From Chitinispirillaceae bacterium (GTDB lineage Bacteria; Fibrobacterota; Chitinivibrionia; Chitinivibrionales; Chitinispirillaceae): a stretch of DNA of 64,000 nt. The stretch lies in the NCBI GenBank assembly GCA_016929595.1, contig JAFGIN010000151.1:18982-82981 (forward strand). The letters run 5' to 3'. The notes below the pieces were generated by a model. The model did not search any database and had not been told where the DNA came from. It was given only the letters and a program-made list of their open reading frames with translations. Position numbers and translations under genes: made by a program. The stretch's first letter is position 1. Each line of letters begins with the position of its first letter. Below, one piece after another: positions 17,157 through 25,378 of the stretch.

Positions 17157-18284
17157 CTAAAAAGAAGAGTATTTGCCATTTTTCTGTGATGCTCTGACTT
17201 TTTTTCTGTGCGCTTCGAAGGCATCACCCAATTGTGCAGCGATATCTGGAATCACCTGGGTTAAGAATACATCCTCACTTCCACGATAGCGCTCGACAGC
17301 TTGTTTAACAACTTCTCCAGTCTCAACATCAACAATACTTGTTTTGATATTGAAGGACTTCCTGAAACGTGATATTTTTCCATATCCCATAAAATCAACA
17401 CCCAACAAACGGCCTATATCTCTCGCGCTTTCTTTGTCGGAACAATTCAGATTGCCTCCTCTGGCACGCAACAGAAGCTCCATTTCGTCTATATACAACA
17501 TCGCATGTGCCCCGGCAATCGAGAGGTACGATTGTAACTGGTAGCTGTAGCGTAAAACATCGTCTTCGCTCATATTTGCACCAATCATCAAGTACCCGAA
17601 AGCCATCTTCCCATCAGTAACAATTTTTGCGGTTGTGTCCTCAGAATAGGATAAATACCCTCTCATATCATTGAATGAAGATGAACGGGCCCTTGCTATC
17701 AAATCTTTCTCTCCTGATTCTGTCGAAGTAAAACGTTTGCGATTAGCAGTAAGAACAGATTTAACATCAGATGCAAGAAGTTCAACCACTTCGGGAAGAA
17801 CTTTTTTAGTAAACTTTGATTTTTTTCCGCTGTAAAATTTTGAAACATCAGAAATCAGCCGTCCAGTCGATACATCCGCAATCTGAACCGATATGGCAAT
17901 CGATCTTCCGATAGTTTGAACTCTGCCGAATATTACATAATCGACATTGAGATATTGCCCGTTCAATGTGGCACAATCCACTTTGGAACAGAGCCAGTCG
18001 CCTCCCTGTTTTTTGATTTCCTCCATGGTAGTCCGGAAATCCATAATCTGCCAGCCCAGCGTAGCCTCAAGCTCAGATTCGAGTATCAGACAATATCTAT
18101 CAACATCCTCTGATTCGAATCCACTTGACACGAGTCTAAAAAAAGCCGCATTTTTAGGCTGAAAAGCATAGTTTTCTCTGCAAATTACTGCTTTTGAAAA
18201 AATTGATACCAATAAAAAAACCAGGGCGAGACAGATCCTTGTTTTTAAAAGATTAAAACTTGTAAGTCGATAAAAATACTTCAC
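17157..18284 (-). CDS. Exported protein with two CsgG/TolB-N-like domains
   Basis: 375 aa. A signal peptide is clear (ICLALVFLLVSIFSKAVICRE). Two homologous modules of about 135 residues follow (about 44-178 and 224-360). Each has a helix, an acidic segment with a Cys-containing loop (GGDWLCSKVDC; GGNLNCSDKES), then a strand pair, YVIFGRVQTIGRSIAISVQIADVSTGRLI in module 1 and FMGYGKISRFRKSFNIKTSIVDVETGEVV in module 2. This pattern occurs in the periplasmic CsgG/TolB-N-like superfamily. The internal duplication is unusual. No lipobox is evident. The role is unknown; envelope protein is the safe statement. Confidence 0.6.
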   Translation of the reverse strand: MKYFYRLTSFNLLKTRICLALVFLLVSIFSKAVICRENYAFQPKNAAFFRLVSSGFESEDVDRYCLILESELEATLGWQIMDFRTTMEEIKKQGGDWLCSKVDCATLNGQYLNVDYVIFGRVQTIGRSIAISVQIADVSTGRLISDVSKFYSGKKSKFTKKVLPEVVELLASDVKSVLTANRKRFTSTESGEKDLIARARSSSFNDMRGYLSYSEDTTAKIVTDGKMAFGYLMIGANMSEDDVLRYSYQLQSYLSIAGAHAMLYIDEMELLLRARGGNLNCSDKESARDIGRLLGVDFMGYGKISRFRKSFNIKTSIVDVETGEVVKQAVERYRGSEDVFLTQVIPDIAAQLGDAFEAHRKKVRASQKNGKYSSF

Positions 18285-18734
18285 TGATCAGATCCTCAAC
18301 GTCAAGCCCTCAGTGATTACACAATTCGGGCATCCAAAATAAACCGGAAAAACTCATAACACTCAGGTAACTACTTGGTCTGTAGCGTCGAGTAACTGGA
18401 AAGGGAAAATGCAATTGCTGGTATAATTCTCAACAGATTTATGGCTACAATCAAATTTCACTTCGACAATTAATTCGACGAAAAAAGACTGATTATAATA
18501 TACTTGAAAATTGAGCAATTTCAGAATTTTTTTAATATGGATTTAATATAAATTGGTTCCGATGATAAACTGGCAAAAAACGTCCATCCCGCAGCAGGTA
18601 GGCCTCTGATCAAAACCGCTTAACTAATCGTTTTCTTCCCGGCTTATGCACCAATAACTTACGGCAGAAAGTCCCATGCACTCTTCGGAAAATATCCTTC
18701 GGAATTTTCCGTCATATCCAACTGCGGTTTCTGG
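18285..18734. other. 450-bp non-coding interval with a short hairpin
   Basis: No ORF with coding character. Just downstream of the HDOD gene stop (minus direction) is a hairpin, ggaaaat..attttcc at 18687-18710, with an inner tcc-ttc-gga stem. No T-run follows it, so it is not a classic terminator. The middle is A/T-rich. The 3' half (18590-18680) is more G/C-rich and could be structured RNA, but it matches no riboswitch consensus I can recognise. Confidence 0.4.
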
Positions 18735-19631
18735 TTAACCTTTATTCTGAAGAAAGGTCATAAAGCTCTCAGCACGATCAAACTCTATGTAAAAAGCTAT
18801 CTTTTTGGATTCAATATCTGAGATTTCAAGTGAAATGCCGTTATTTTGAAAAATTTCCCACATTTTTTCTTCAAGAACCGGCAGTTCTACCCGTCCTGAA
18901 TTCCCCATTCCTGAAATATGGCAGATATAATCAGCAAAACAGATCAAAGCCACCAGAACCTGGTCTTTGCCGGATTCCCAGGGATTATGATGATACAACA
19001 AGGATTCTGATATAATTTTGGGAAGATTCCATTTTTCTGCCAGCCAGGCACCTATTCTGGCGTGACTTGTACCCAGAACCTGTAATTCCGCATCATCAAG
19101 AGCTATTCCATTTGCAGCCAATTCCATAATTTCGTTAAATTCTTTATTGAAATACTGGTTTAAAACAACTTTGCCAATATCATGTAATAACCCGGCGACG
19201 AAAGCTTCCGCCGAATAGCGTCTGCAATACTCATCAGTAAGCATTCTGGATGCAACACCGCAGGCAATCGAGTGCTCCCAGAATCTGGAAATATCGAAAT
19301 TTTTGGACTGTCCCATTTTTTTAAAAACATCAAAAACAGAGAGTGACAATCCCATATCTTTAACAGTATTAAAACCAAGAACTACAATAGCCATATTCAC
19401 TGTCGATATTTCACCTGAAAAGCCATAATACGCTGAGTTTGCCAGTTTCAATATCCTGGCCGTAAGAGCCTGATCAGTAGATATTAACCGGGCAAGAGAA
19501 ACCGCTGAAGTTTTGGGATTATCCACCAGCTGAATCATCTTTGAAACCACCGTCGGCAACGTTGGTAATCCAATAATGCTTTCTGTGATTCGCTTTATTC
19601 TGGCTACATCTGCTTTATGATCCATTATCAT
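18735..19631 (-). CDS. HDOD-domain signalling protein
   Basis: 298 aa. An HDOD domain (about residues 20-215) is shown by LPTLPTVVSKMIQLVDNP, LARLISTDQALTARILKLANSAYYG and TVNMAIVVLGFNTVKDM, with an intact-looking HD pair in GLLHDIGKVVLNQYF. HDOD proteins are regulatory output domains in motility and type IV pilus control. It is the last gene of the flagellar array, 22 bp after the small basic protein gene, suggesting a role in motility or chemosensory regulation (inference). Confidence 0.88.
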   Translation of the reverse strand: MIMDHKADVARIKRITESIIGLPTLPTVVSKMIQLVDNPKTSAVSLARLISTDQALTARILKLANSAYYGFSGEISTVNMAIVVLGFNTVKDMGLSLSVFDVFKKMGQSKNFDISRFWEHSIACGVASRMLTDEYCRRYSAEAFVAGLLHDIGKVVLNQYFNKEFNEIMELAANGIALDDAELQVLGTSHARIGAWLAEKWNLPKIISESLLYHHNPWESGKDQVLVALICFADYICHISGMGNSGRVELPVLEEKMWEIFQNNGISLEISDIESKKIAFYIEFDRAESFMTFLQNKG

Positions 19632-19652
19632 TCTATACCACCATTAATTTTT

Positions 19653-19961
19653 TCAGCATTCAACATCAATAAAGAATCCATTCTCTCCCGAAGCGTCCTG
19701 TTTTTTTTCTCTTTTTTTAGATTCCGGATTATTTTTCTTACGCCCCTTTTTTTTACTCACATTCTGTATCTTTTTTTTACTGTTCTCAACAAGATTTGAA
19801 TTTTTGATCTCATTAGGCCGCTTTAAATTCATCATTGTTTCATTGAGATTTATCTGTTCTTTCTGAACCTGCTCTACTGCCGGAGCTTTAAGAGTTTCAT
19901 TGTGGTAACGATCAAGCTGGGGAATGTTATTAATAGAAAAGTTAGCATTGACGGTACTCAT
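19653..19961 (-). CDS. Small basic protein of the flagellar operon, unknown function
   Basis: 102 aa. I do not recognise a family. The N-terminus is polar (STVNANFSINNIPQLDRYH), the middle is lysine-rich (KKKIQNVSKKKGRKKNNP) and the end is a short hydrophobic-acidic tail (GFFIDVEC). Such a tail ending in 'IDV' recurs in small proteins encoded after fliA in other bacteria. It lies 18 bp after fliA and 21 bp before the HDOD gene. Good SD (GGGAGG) before ATG supports translation. Confidence 0.65.
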   Translation of the reverse strand: MSTVNANFSINNIPQLDRYHNETLKAPAVEQVQKEQINLNETMMNLKRPNEIKNSNLVENSKKKIQNVSKKKGRKKNNPESKKREKKQDASGENGFFIDVEC

Positions 19962-19979
19962 TTTATACCTCCCAACACA

Positions 19980-20744
19980 TCAGGCATTAATCTTCTGCAA
20001 CAGTTTTGAACGCAGTTTTAAAATTGCCTTGGAATGAATCTGGCTGACACGTGACTCTGTTATATCAAGTACAACTCCAATTTCCTTCAAAGTAAGTTCC
20101 TCATAATGATAAAGAGCAACAACCAGTTTTTCTTTTTCTGGTAAAGCGGCGATTGCATCCTTAAGGATACTCTTAACTTCAGAAAACCCGAGTTCCTTAA
20201 GAGGATTATCACTTCCCGGATCTTCAATGGTATCAATAATTTTCAGTTCTTTTGCATCAGATTCCCTACCCGGCATAGCTTCTTCAAGAGAAATTATAGT
20301 TGTTGGTGTAACTTCTGCAAGCAGATTCTCATACTCCCTGATTGTGATTCCCAGTGCATCACAAACTTCATCATCGTAGGGAATTCTTCCCAGATCATTT
20401 TCCAGTTTTGCATAAGTCCTTTGCAGTTCTCTTGACTTTTGTCTCACGGATCGGGGTACCCAGTCCAGAGCCCGCAGTTCATCGAGGATGGCGCCTCTAA
20501 TTTTATGACCTGCAAACGTCTCAAATTTGAATCCGCGATCCGGTTCAAATGTTTCAACAGCTTTGATTAACCCCATCACCCCGGAGCTTATCAGGTCGTT
20601 TCTGTCTACTGATGGAGGCAGATTTACAGCAAGTCTGGCGCTCACATACTTTACCAAATGAGCATATTCAACAAGAAGTTTGTCTTTTGCAATCTTTGAA
20701 TTATTCGCTTTAAACTCATGCCACAGCTGCTCTATACCTGTCAT
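19980..20744 (-). CDS. fliA: RNA polymerase sigma-28 factor FliA
   Basis: 254 aa. Region 2: YVSARLAVNLPPSVDRNDLIS and GLIKAVETFEPDRGFKFETFAGHKIRGAILDELRALDWVPRSVR, the FliA/WhiG signature. Region 3: LGRIPYDDEVCDALGI. Region 4: LPEKEKLVVALYHYEELTLKEIGVVLDITESRVSQIHSKAILKLR, an intact -35-recognition helix-turn-helix. FliA directs late flagellar genes. Its expected target box (TAAA-N15-GCCGATAA) occurs upstream of flgM at 49830-49856 in this window, and FlgM is its anti-sigma. Confidence 0.96.
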   Translation of the reverse strand: MTGIEQLWHEFKANNSKIAKDKLLVEYAHLVKYVSARLAVNLPPSVDRNDLISSGVMGLIKAVETFEPDRGFKFETFAGHKIRGAILDELRALDWVPRSVRQKSRELQRTYAKLENDLGRIPYDDEVCDALGITIREYENLLAEVTPTTIISLEEAMPGRESDAKELKIIDTIEDPGSDNPLKELGFSEVKSILKDAIAALPEKEKLVVALYHYEELTLKEIGVVLDITESRVSQIHSKAILKLRSKLLQKINA

Positions 20745-20775
20745 TCCACCAGTTCTCCATCGCTATTGCACTAAA

Positions 20776-21126
20776 TTATTTTTTTTTCTTTTCAGAATTT
20801 TTTTCATTTTTCACGGCAGTAACCAGAGGCATATCCTCCCCACCGGGTAAGCTTTTTTCTTTTTTAAGATGAATACGCTGGAGCATCCCCCCTTCAATAA
20901 GATTATTCCGTTCCAGAGGAACGTCCGTTAGAACACCTTTAAAAAAAATATCTCCTATAATAAACCCGGCAAACCAGAGAATCGAAGCGCCTAGTAATGA
21001 TTTTATTATAGCAGGCAGTAGCAGATTAAGATTAAATGGATCTGATCCGGAAAAATGGATCGCCATTGAAGCAAAAAAGGTAATCAGTCCAATTATAAAT
21101 GCAAGTTTCTTAATCCAGAAAACCAT
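20776..21126 (-). CDS. Small two-helix membrane protein
   Basis: 116 aa. Two hydrophobic helices (LAFIIGLITFFASMAIHF and IIKSLLGASILWFAGFIIGDIFF) span roughly residues 8-25 and 40-63. A cytosolic charged tail ends in lysines. No known family is recognised. It sits between flhG and fliA with short spacers (22 and 31 bp), so it belongs to the flagellar operon. Its role is unknown. Confidence 0.65.
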   Translation of the reverse strand: MVFWIKKLAFIIGLITFFASMAIHFSGSDPFNLNLLLPAIIKSLLGASILWFAGFIIGDIFFKGVLTDVPLERNNLIEGGMLQRIHLKKEKSLPGGEDMPLVTAVKNEKNSEKKKK

Positions 21127-21148
21127 ACGTCAGTCCAGTTAAAAGCCG

Positions 21149-22018
21149 CTATACCTTTTTCAGAAAGCGCGAAAAAAAACCACCTCTTCTGATGACAGAG
21201 ATTCCTGCAGATGCCCTTGATATTCTTGAGACCCGTAAAAAAAACTCATCATTCCTGTTTTCCGTCACAAGCCTCTGCATCCGGATAAATCTCTGAAGTT
21301 CCCGGTTCATCGGCAGAACCCCTAAAAATTCAAGCGGTTTCTTAAGAAATTTTACCACAACAGCATTGATCCTGTCAAATGTTTCCATCCCTTCTTTCTC
21401 AGACATTACCATATTAACTATGGTTGCGATTTGTTTCTGACCTCGTTCGTACAATATCTTCACGACCGCGTATGCATCAGCTAATGAGGTTGGATCCGGT
21501 GTCATCATTAAAATTGCAAGATCTGTTTTCGCTGCTACATTAATTACAGATGAACCTATCCCGGCAGCGGTATCAACAAGAATAAAATCATAATGATTTT
21601 CCATTGTATTAAACTGATCAATAAGATAGTGCAGTTTATCCGGTGCGATATTGGCAAGGGTTTCCAGACCTGATGCACCCGGAATAATTGATACTCCCAG
21701 CGGTCCGTTTATTACGGTGTCCATTATTGTGCATTTACCTTCAAAAACATCCGCGACGGTCAGCTTTGGAGCGATTCCAAGCAATATGTGAATATTTGCA
21801 AGCCCCAGATCGGCATCAAGCAGCAACACTTTTTTTCCGCTCTTTGCAAGGGACATAGCGTAATAGAGTGCTATATTTGTCTTTCCAACCCCTCCCTTTC
21901 CACTCACAAAAGAGATGCTTTTACAAAGCTTCCTGCTGCCGGGTGCATTACTTTTATACTCGTTACCGATAGCTACTGATGCGACCAGTTCCCTTAATTT
22001 TTCAGCCTGATCTCTCAC
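21149..22018 (-). CDS. flhG: FlhG (YlxH) MinD-like ATPase
   Basis: 289 aa. The deviant Walker A is FVSGKGGVGKTNIALYYA; VLLLDADLGLANIHILLGI and FILVDTAAGIGSSVINVA are Walker A' and B motifs. FlhG controls flagellar number and placement by stimulating the FlhF GTPase. The N-terminal DQAEKLRELV resembles the DQAxxLR motif that contacts FlhF. A C-terminal basic/hydrophobic helix (GGFFSRFLKKV) can act as membrane-targeting sequence. It overlaps flhF by 4 bp. Confidence 0.93.
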   Translation of the reverse strand: MRDQAEKLRELVASVAIGNEYKSNAPGSRKLCKSISFVSGKGGVGKTNIALYYAMSLAKSGKKVLLLDADLGLANIHILLGIAPKLTVADVFEGKCTIMDTVINGPLGVSIIPGASGLETLANIAPDKLHYLIDQFNTMENHYDFILVDTAAGIGSSVINVAAKTDLAILMMTPDPTSLADAYAVVKILYERGQKQIATIVNMVMSEKEGMETFDRINAVVVKFLKKPLEFLGVLPMNRELQRFIRMQRLVTENRNDEFFLRVSRISRASAGISVIRRGGFFSRFLKKV

Positions 22019-23262
22019 TGCACAACACCTTCCATAAAATTTTCAACTATTCTACTGCATTGTGCAGGTTCGATGTCATCGGGAACACTTTGACCAAATG
22101 TCAAATATGAAACAGGAATTTTAAAATCATTCACGACATTAAAAACGTTACCCAATTTCAATGTTTCATCAATTTTTGTGAACAACAATCTATCAACTTT
22201 AACAATAGAAAACTTTTCCACACTATTTTTCAAGTCAGAATATTTTGTTGTTGCACCCAGCACAAGATGTATCTCATCAGGATTAAGCTGAACCATTAAT
22301 TTTTTAAGTTCATCAAGGTGTTCATTGTTTCGTTGACTTCTTCCCGCAGTATCAACAAAAATTACATCGCTGTCTTTACATGCATCAAGAGCAGCCGGCA
22401 CCTCTTCAGGAGAAAAAATCACCTCACAGTGAACCTTTACTATGTCTGCAAAAATCCTTATCTGTTCTATTGCAGCTATCCGATACGTATCAGCTGCGAT
22501 TATTGAGACTTTTTTGTTTTTTATAATCGCACAATGTGCTGCCAGCTTGGCAAGTGTAGTTGTTTTTCCTGAACCTGTAGGTCCAACAAATGCCACTATC
22601 AATGGTTCTGTTTTTTTCAGACGCATCGGGCCGGCAACGGGAAATTCACCGGTAACAATCTCATTGAGTCTTTTAAGCTGTATTTTACCATCAAGACATT
22701 CTGAAGTTCCGTTCATTCTCTTTACGATATGATCCACCAGATCACTTCTGACTTCCGAATCTATCAATTTTTTATAAAGAGCCTCTTTCCCGTATTGTAC
22801 CAGCTGATTATTCGTTTTCTTTTCGTTTATTACCGATTTCACAAGAGATGTAAGTTCTTCGAGGTTTTCCTTAAGTTCCTCAATTTTAATTTCATCCTTT
22901 GTGTGATTTTCAGAATTTTTTTCCTGTACGTTTTTATTATACTCTGACGGTATCCACTTTTTGACCACCGGTGCATCAGGGTTGTCCATATCGACAATAC
23001 ATGATGTCCTTGGCCTTCCATAAACGACCTGTTTATGGTCTGTATTATGTATGACCTTTATTGGCTTCACACCTGGAGTTACTGTATTCTCAGCTGTATC
23101 ATCAACTGCGGCAGTTACTTCAACTTCATTTTTTTCTCCAATTGCAAATACGTTTTTTGGTATTTTCCGTGTCTTCAGGATCACCGCTTCTTCACCAAGA
23201 TCATCCTTAATCTGCGCAAGTGCATCCCGCATACTTTTAGCAACATATTTTTTAATCCGCAT
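22015..23262 (-). CDS. flhF: FlhF SRP-like GTPase
   Basis: 415 aa. Basic/variable B domain (about 1-165) starts MRIKKYVAKSMRDALAQIKDDLG. N domain follows, then the G domain: P-loop FVGPTGSGKTTTLAKLAAHC, ADTYRIAAIEQIR, FVDTAGRSQRN and LLFTKIDETLKLG. FlhF marks the cell pole and recruits early basal-body parts such as FliF. It follows flhA by 25 bp and overlaps flhG. Confidence 0.95.
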   Translation of the reverse strand: MRIKKYVAKSMRDALAQIKDDLGEEAVILKTRKIPKNVFAIGEKNEVEVTAAVDDTAENTVTPGVKPIKVIHNTDHKQVVYGRPRTSCIVDMDNPDAPVVKKWIPSEYNKNVQEKNSENHTKDEIKIEELKENLEELTSLVKSVINEKKTNNQLVQYGKEALYKKLIDSEVRSDLVDHIVKRMNGTSECLDGKIQLKRLNEIVTGEFPVAGPMRLKKTEPLIVAFVGPTGSGKTTTLAKLAAHCAIIKNKKVSIIAADTYRIAAIEQIRIFADIVKVHCEVIFSPEEVPAALDACKDSDVIFVDTAGRSQRNNEHLDELKKLMVQLNPDEIHLVLGATTKYSDLKNSVEKFSIVKVDRLLFTKIDETLKLGNVFNVVNDFKIPVSYLTFGQSVPDDIEPAQCSRIVENFMEGVVQ

Positions 23263-23287
23263 ATATCCCCGTACATACTGAAATTCA

Positions 23288-25378
23288 TTACTGTGTTGAT
23301 ATCATGCCTAATGAACGAATCTCTATACCTGAAACAATTTCATTATATGATAATACTATTAATTCACTGTAATTGTTCTCGGTAAGACGCTTGAATGCAC
23401 TCCGGATTGTCGGAGAGCACAATAAAATCGGTATATCTCCGGTCGTTTTTACTTTTTCAATAACAGGACGTGTCATTTCGAGTATTTTCCCGATCTCAGT
23501 CGGTGATATTCCAAATCTGAACCCCGATTCATTCTCCTGTAAAGTTCCTTCAAGCTTCGCTTCAAGATTAGGATCGAGTGTAATAACCGGTATGATATCA
23601 TTCTCACCCTTAAATGTTTCGCATATTTGCTTTGCCAATGCATTTCTGACATATTCCGTAAGGATTTCTGTATTTTTATTTCTTTGAGCCACATTGGCCA
23701 GTGTTTCCAGAATTAATTGCAGATCGCGAATTGAGACTCTTTCTCTGAGCAGATTCTGCAATACCTTATGAACATCCCCGACTGACAATACACCTGGAAT
23801 CAGTTCGTCTACAAGTACCGTATTGGTTTCCTTAACTGTATCAAGCAATTGACGAACATCCTGCCGTGTTAATAATTCGAAAGCATGCTTTCGTACAATT
23901 TCTGTTAAATGTGTCGCCAGAACCGCTGGTAATTCAACGACTGTATACCCGGACATTTCGGCATCATCTTTCTGACTTTCAGTAATCCATAATGCAGGCA
24001 GTCCGAATGCAGGTTCAACGGTCTGGATCCCCCTGATTTTCTTTGTTGCAGTACCAGGATCCATTGCCAGGTATGCCCCATTCATCAGTTCACCTTTACC
24101 AACAAGTATTGTTCGTATTTTAATCCTGTATTCATTTGGTTTGAGCTGAATATTATCACGTATTCTTATTGGTGGAATAATGATGCCCAATTCTGTCGCA
24201 AGTTGTCTTCTGATCAAAGTGATCCGATCCAGAAGGTCCCCTCCCTGCTTGACATCAACAAGCGCGATCAGTCCATACCCGATCTCAAGTTCCATTGGAT
24301 CGATATGAAGATAATCCTCCACGCGCTCTTCCTGTTCCGGTTGTTTGATTTCCTGTTTACTTTCTTCAGCAGTCTTTTTCTTTTCCTGGTTTTTTCCAAC
24401 AAAAACAGCGGCAATACATGCAGCACCAAGAATTATGAACGGTACTTTAGGAAACCCTGGAATAACAGCAAACAGTAACATAAGGCCACCGGCAACACCG
24501 AGTATCTTTGGATTTGATAAAAGTTGTCCGGTAATTTCATTTCCAAGATCATTCTGTGATGCTGCGCGGCTTACAAGAATACCTGCACCTGTCGATATCA
24601 TGAGCGCCGGAATCTGGGAAACAAGACCATCACCAATCGTCAGTTGTGTATACGTGGACAGGGCTTCTGTAACACCCATTCCTAACTGCGCCATACCAAT
24701 TATAAACCCGCCGATAACATTTATGATGGTAATCAATATCCCCGCTACCGCATCACCTCGAACAAACTTTGAAGCTCCATCCATCGCGCCATAAAAATCG
24801 GCTTCTCTTGCAATTTGCACTCTTCTGTTTCTCGCCTGCTCTTCATTGATCGTTCCAGCGTTAAGATCAGCATCAATGGCCATCTGCTTTCCAGGCATCG
24901 CATCCAATGTGAACCTTGCCGCAACTTCAGCAATTCTTCCGGCGCCTTTTGTAATAACGACAAACTGAATGATTACAATTATCAGGAATATTATCGAACC
25001 AACAACCATATTCCCTTTTGTAACGAATGTTCCAAAAACCTCTATAACCTCCCCGGCATCAGCCTGACTCAGAATCAGACGTGTTGAAGCAACATTCAAT
25101 GATAACCGAAACAGTGTGACAGTAAGCAGCAGAGATGGGAATACAGAAAATTCAAGGGCTTCACGAGCGTACATCGATACAAGCAGTATTATTATTGCAA
25201 TTCCAAGATTCAAGGTTAAAAGTATATCCAGGAAAAAAGGCGGTACCGGGATAATCATCACAATGAGAATTCCAACTACACCCAGCACAATAATCAGATC
25301 ACGCTGTTTAGTGATACTCTTCAAAAATGAATTTCCCATTATGCTTTGCATTGAAGAGGCCATGGTTCTGGAATTCAA
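23288..25378 (-). CDS. flhA: Flagellar export apparatus protein FlhA
   Basis: 696 aa, full length. The N-terminal half has about eight membrane helices and the conserved FHIPEP-region text GRIAEVAARFTLDAMPGKQMAIDADLNAG. The C-terminal cytosolic domain (about 340-696) includes DYLHIDPMELEIGYGLIALVD and GYTVVELPAVLATHLTEIV. FlhA forms the nonameric export gate that receives chaperone-substrate complexes and couples export to ion flow. The start shown is TTG overlapping the Ig-protein stop; an ATG five codons on (25363) is also possible. Being embedded behind a non-flagellar-looking gene is unusual. Confidence 0.97.
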   Translation of the reverse strand: MNSRTMASSMQSIMGNSFLKSITKQRDLIIVLGVVGILIVMIIPVPPFFLDILLTLNLGIAIIILLVSMYAREALEFSVFPSLLLTVTLFRLSLNVASTRLILSQADAGEVIEVFGTFVTKGNMVVGSIIFLIIVIIQFVVITKGAGRIAEVAARFTLDAMPGKQMAIDADLNAGTINEEQARNRRVQIAREADFYGAMDGASKFVRGDAVAGILITIINVIGGFIIGMAQLGMGVTEALSTYTQLTIGDGLVSQIPALMISTGAGILVSRAASQNDLGNEITGQLLSNPKILGVAGGLMLLFAVIPGFPKVPFIILGAACIAAVFVGKNQEKKKTAEESKQEIKQPEQEERVEDYLHIDPMELEIGYGLIALVDVKQGGDLLDRITLIRRQLATELGIIIPPIRIRDNIQLKPNEYRIKIRTILVGKGELMNGAYLAMDPGTATKKIRGIQTVEPAFGLPALWITESQKDDAEMSGYTVVELPAVLATHLTEIVRKHAFELLTRQDVRQLLDTVKETNTVLVDELIPGVLSVGDVHKVLQNLLRERVSIRDLQLILETLANVAQRNKNTEILTEYVRNALAKQICETFKGENDIIPVITLDPNLEAKLEGTLQENESGFRFGISPTEIGKILEMTRPVIEKVKTTGDIPILLCSPTIRSAFKRLTENNYSELIVLSYNEIVSGIEIRSLGMISTQ

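Noticed and set aside
18590..18734. Riboswitch or structured RNA in the gap after the HDOD gene
   Set aside because: Only one modest hairpin (18687-18710) is clear. No conserved core of c-di-GMP, cobalamin, TPP or similar riboswitches could be matched.
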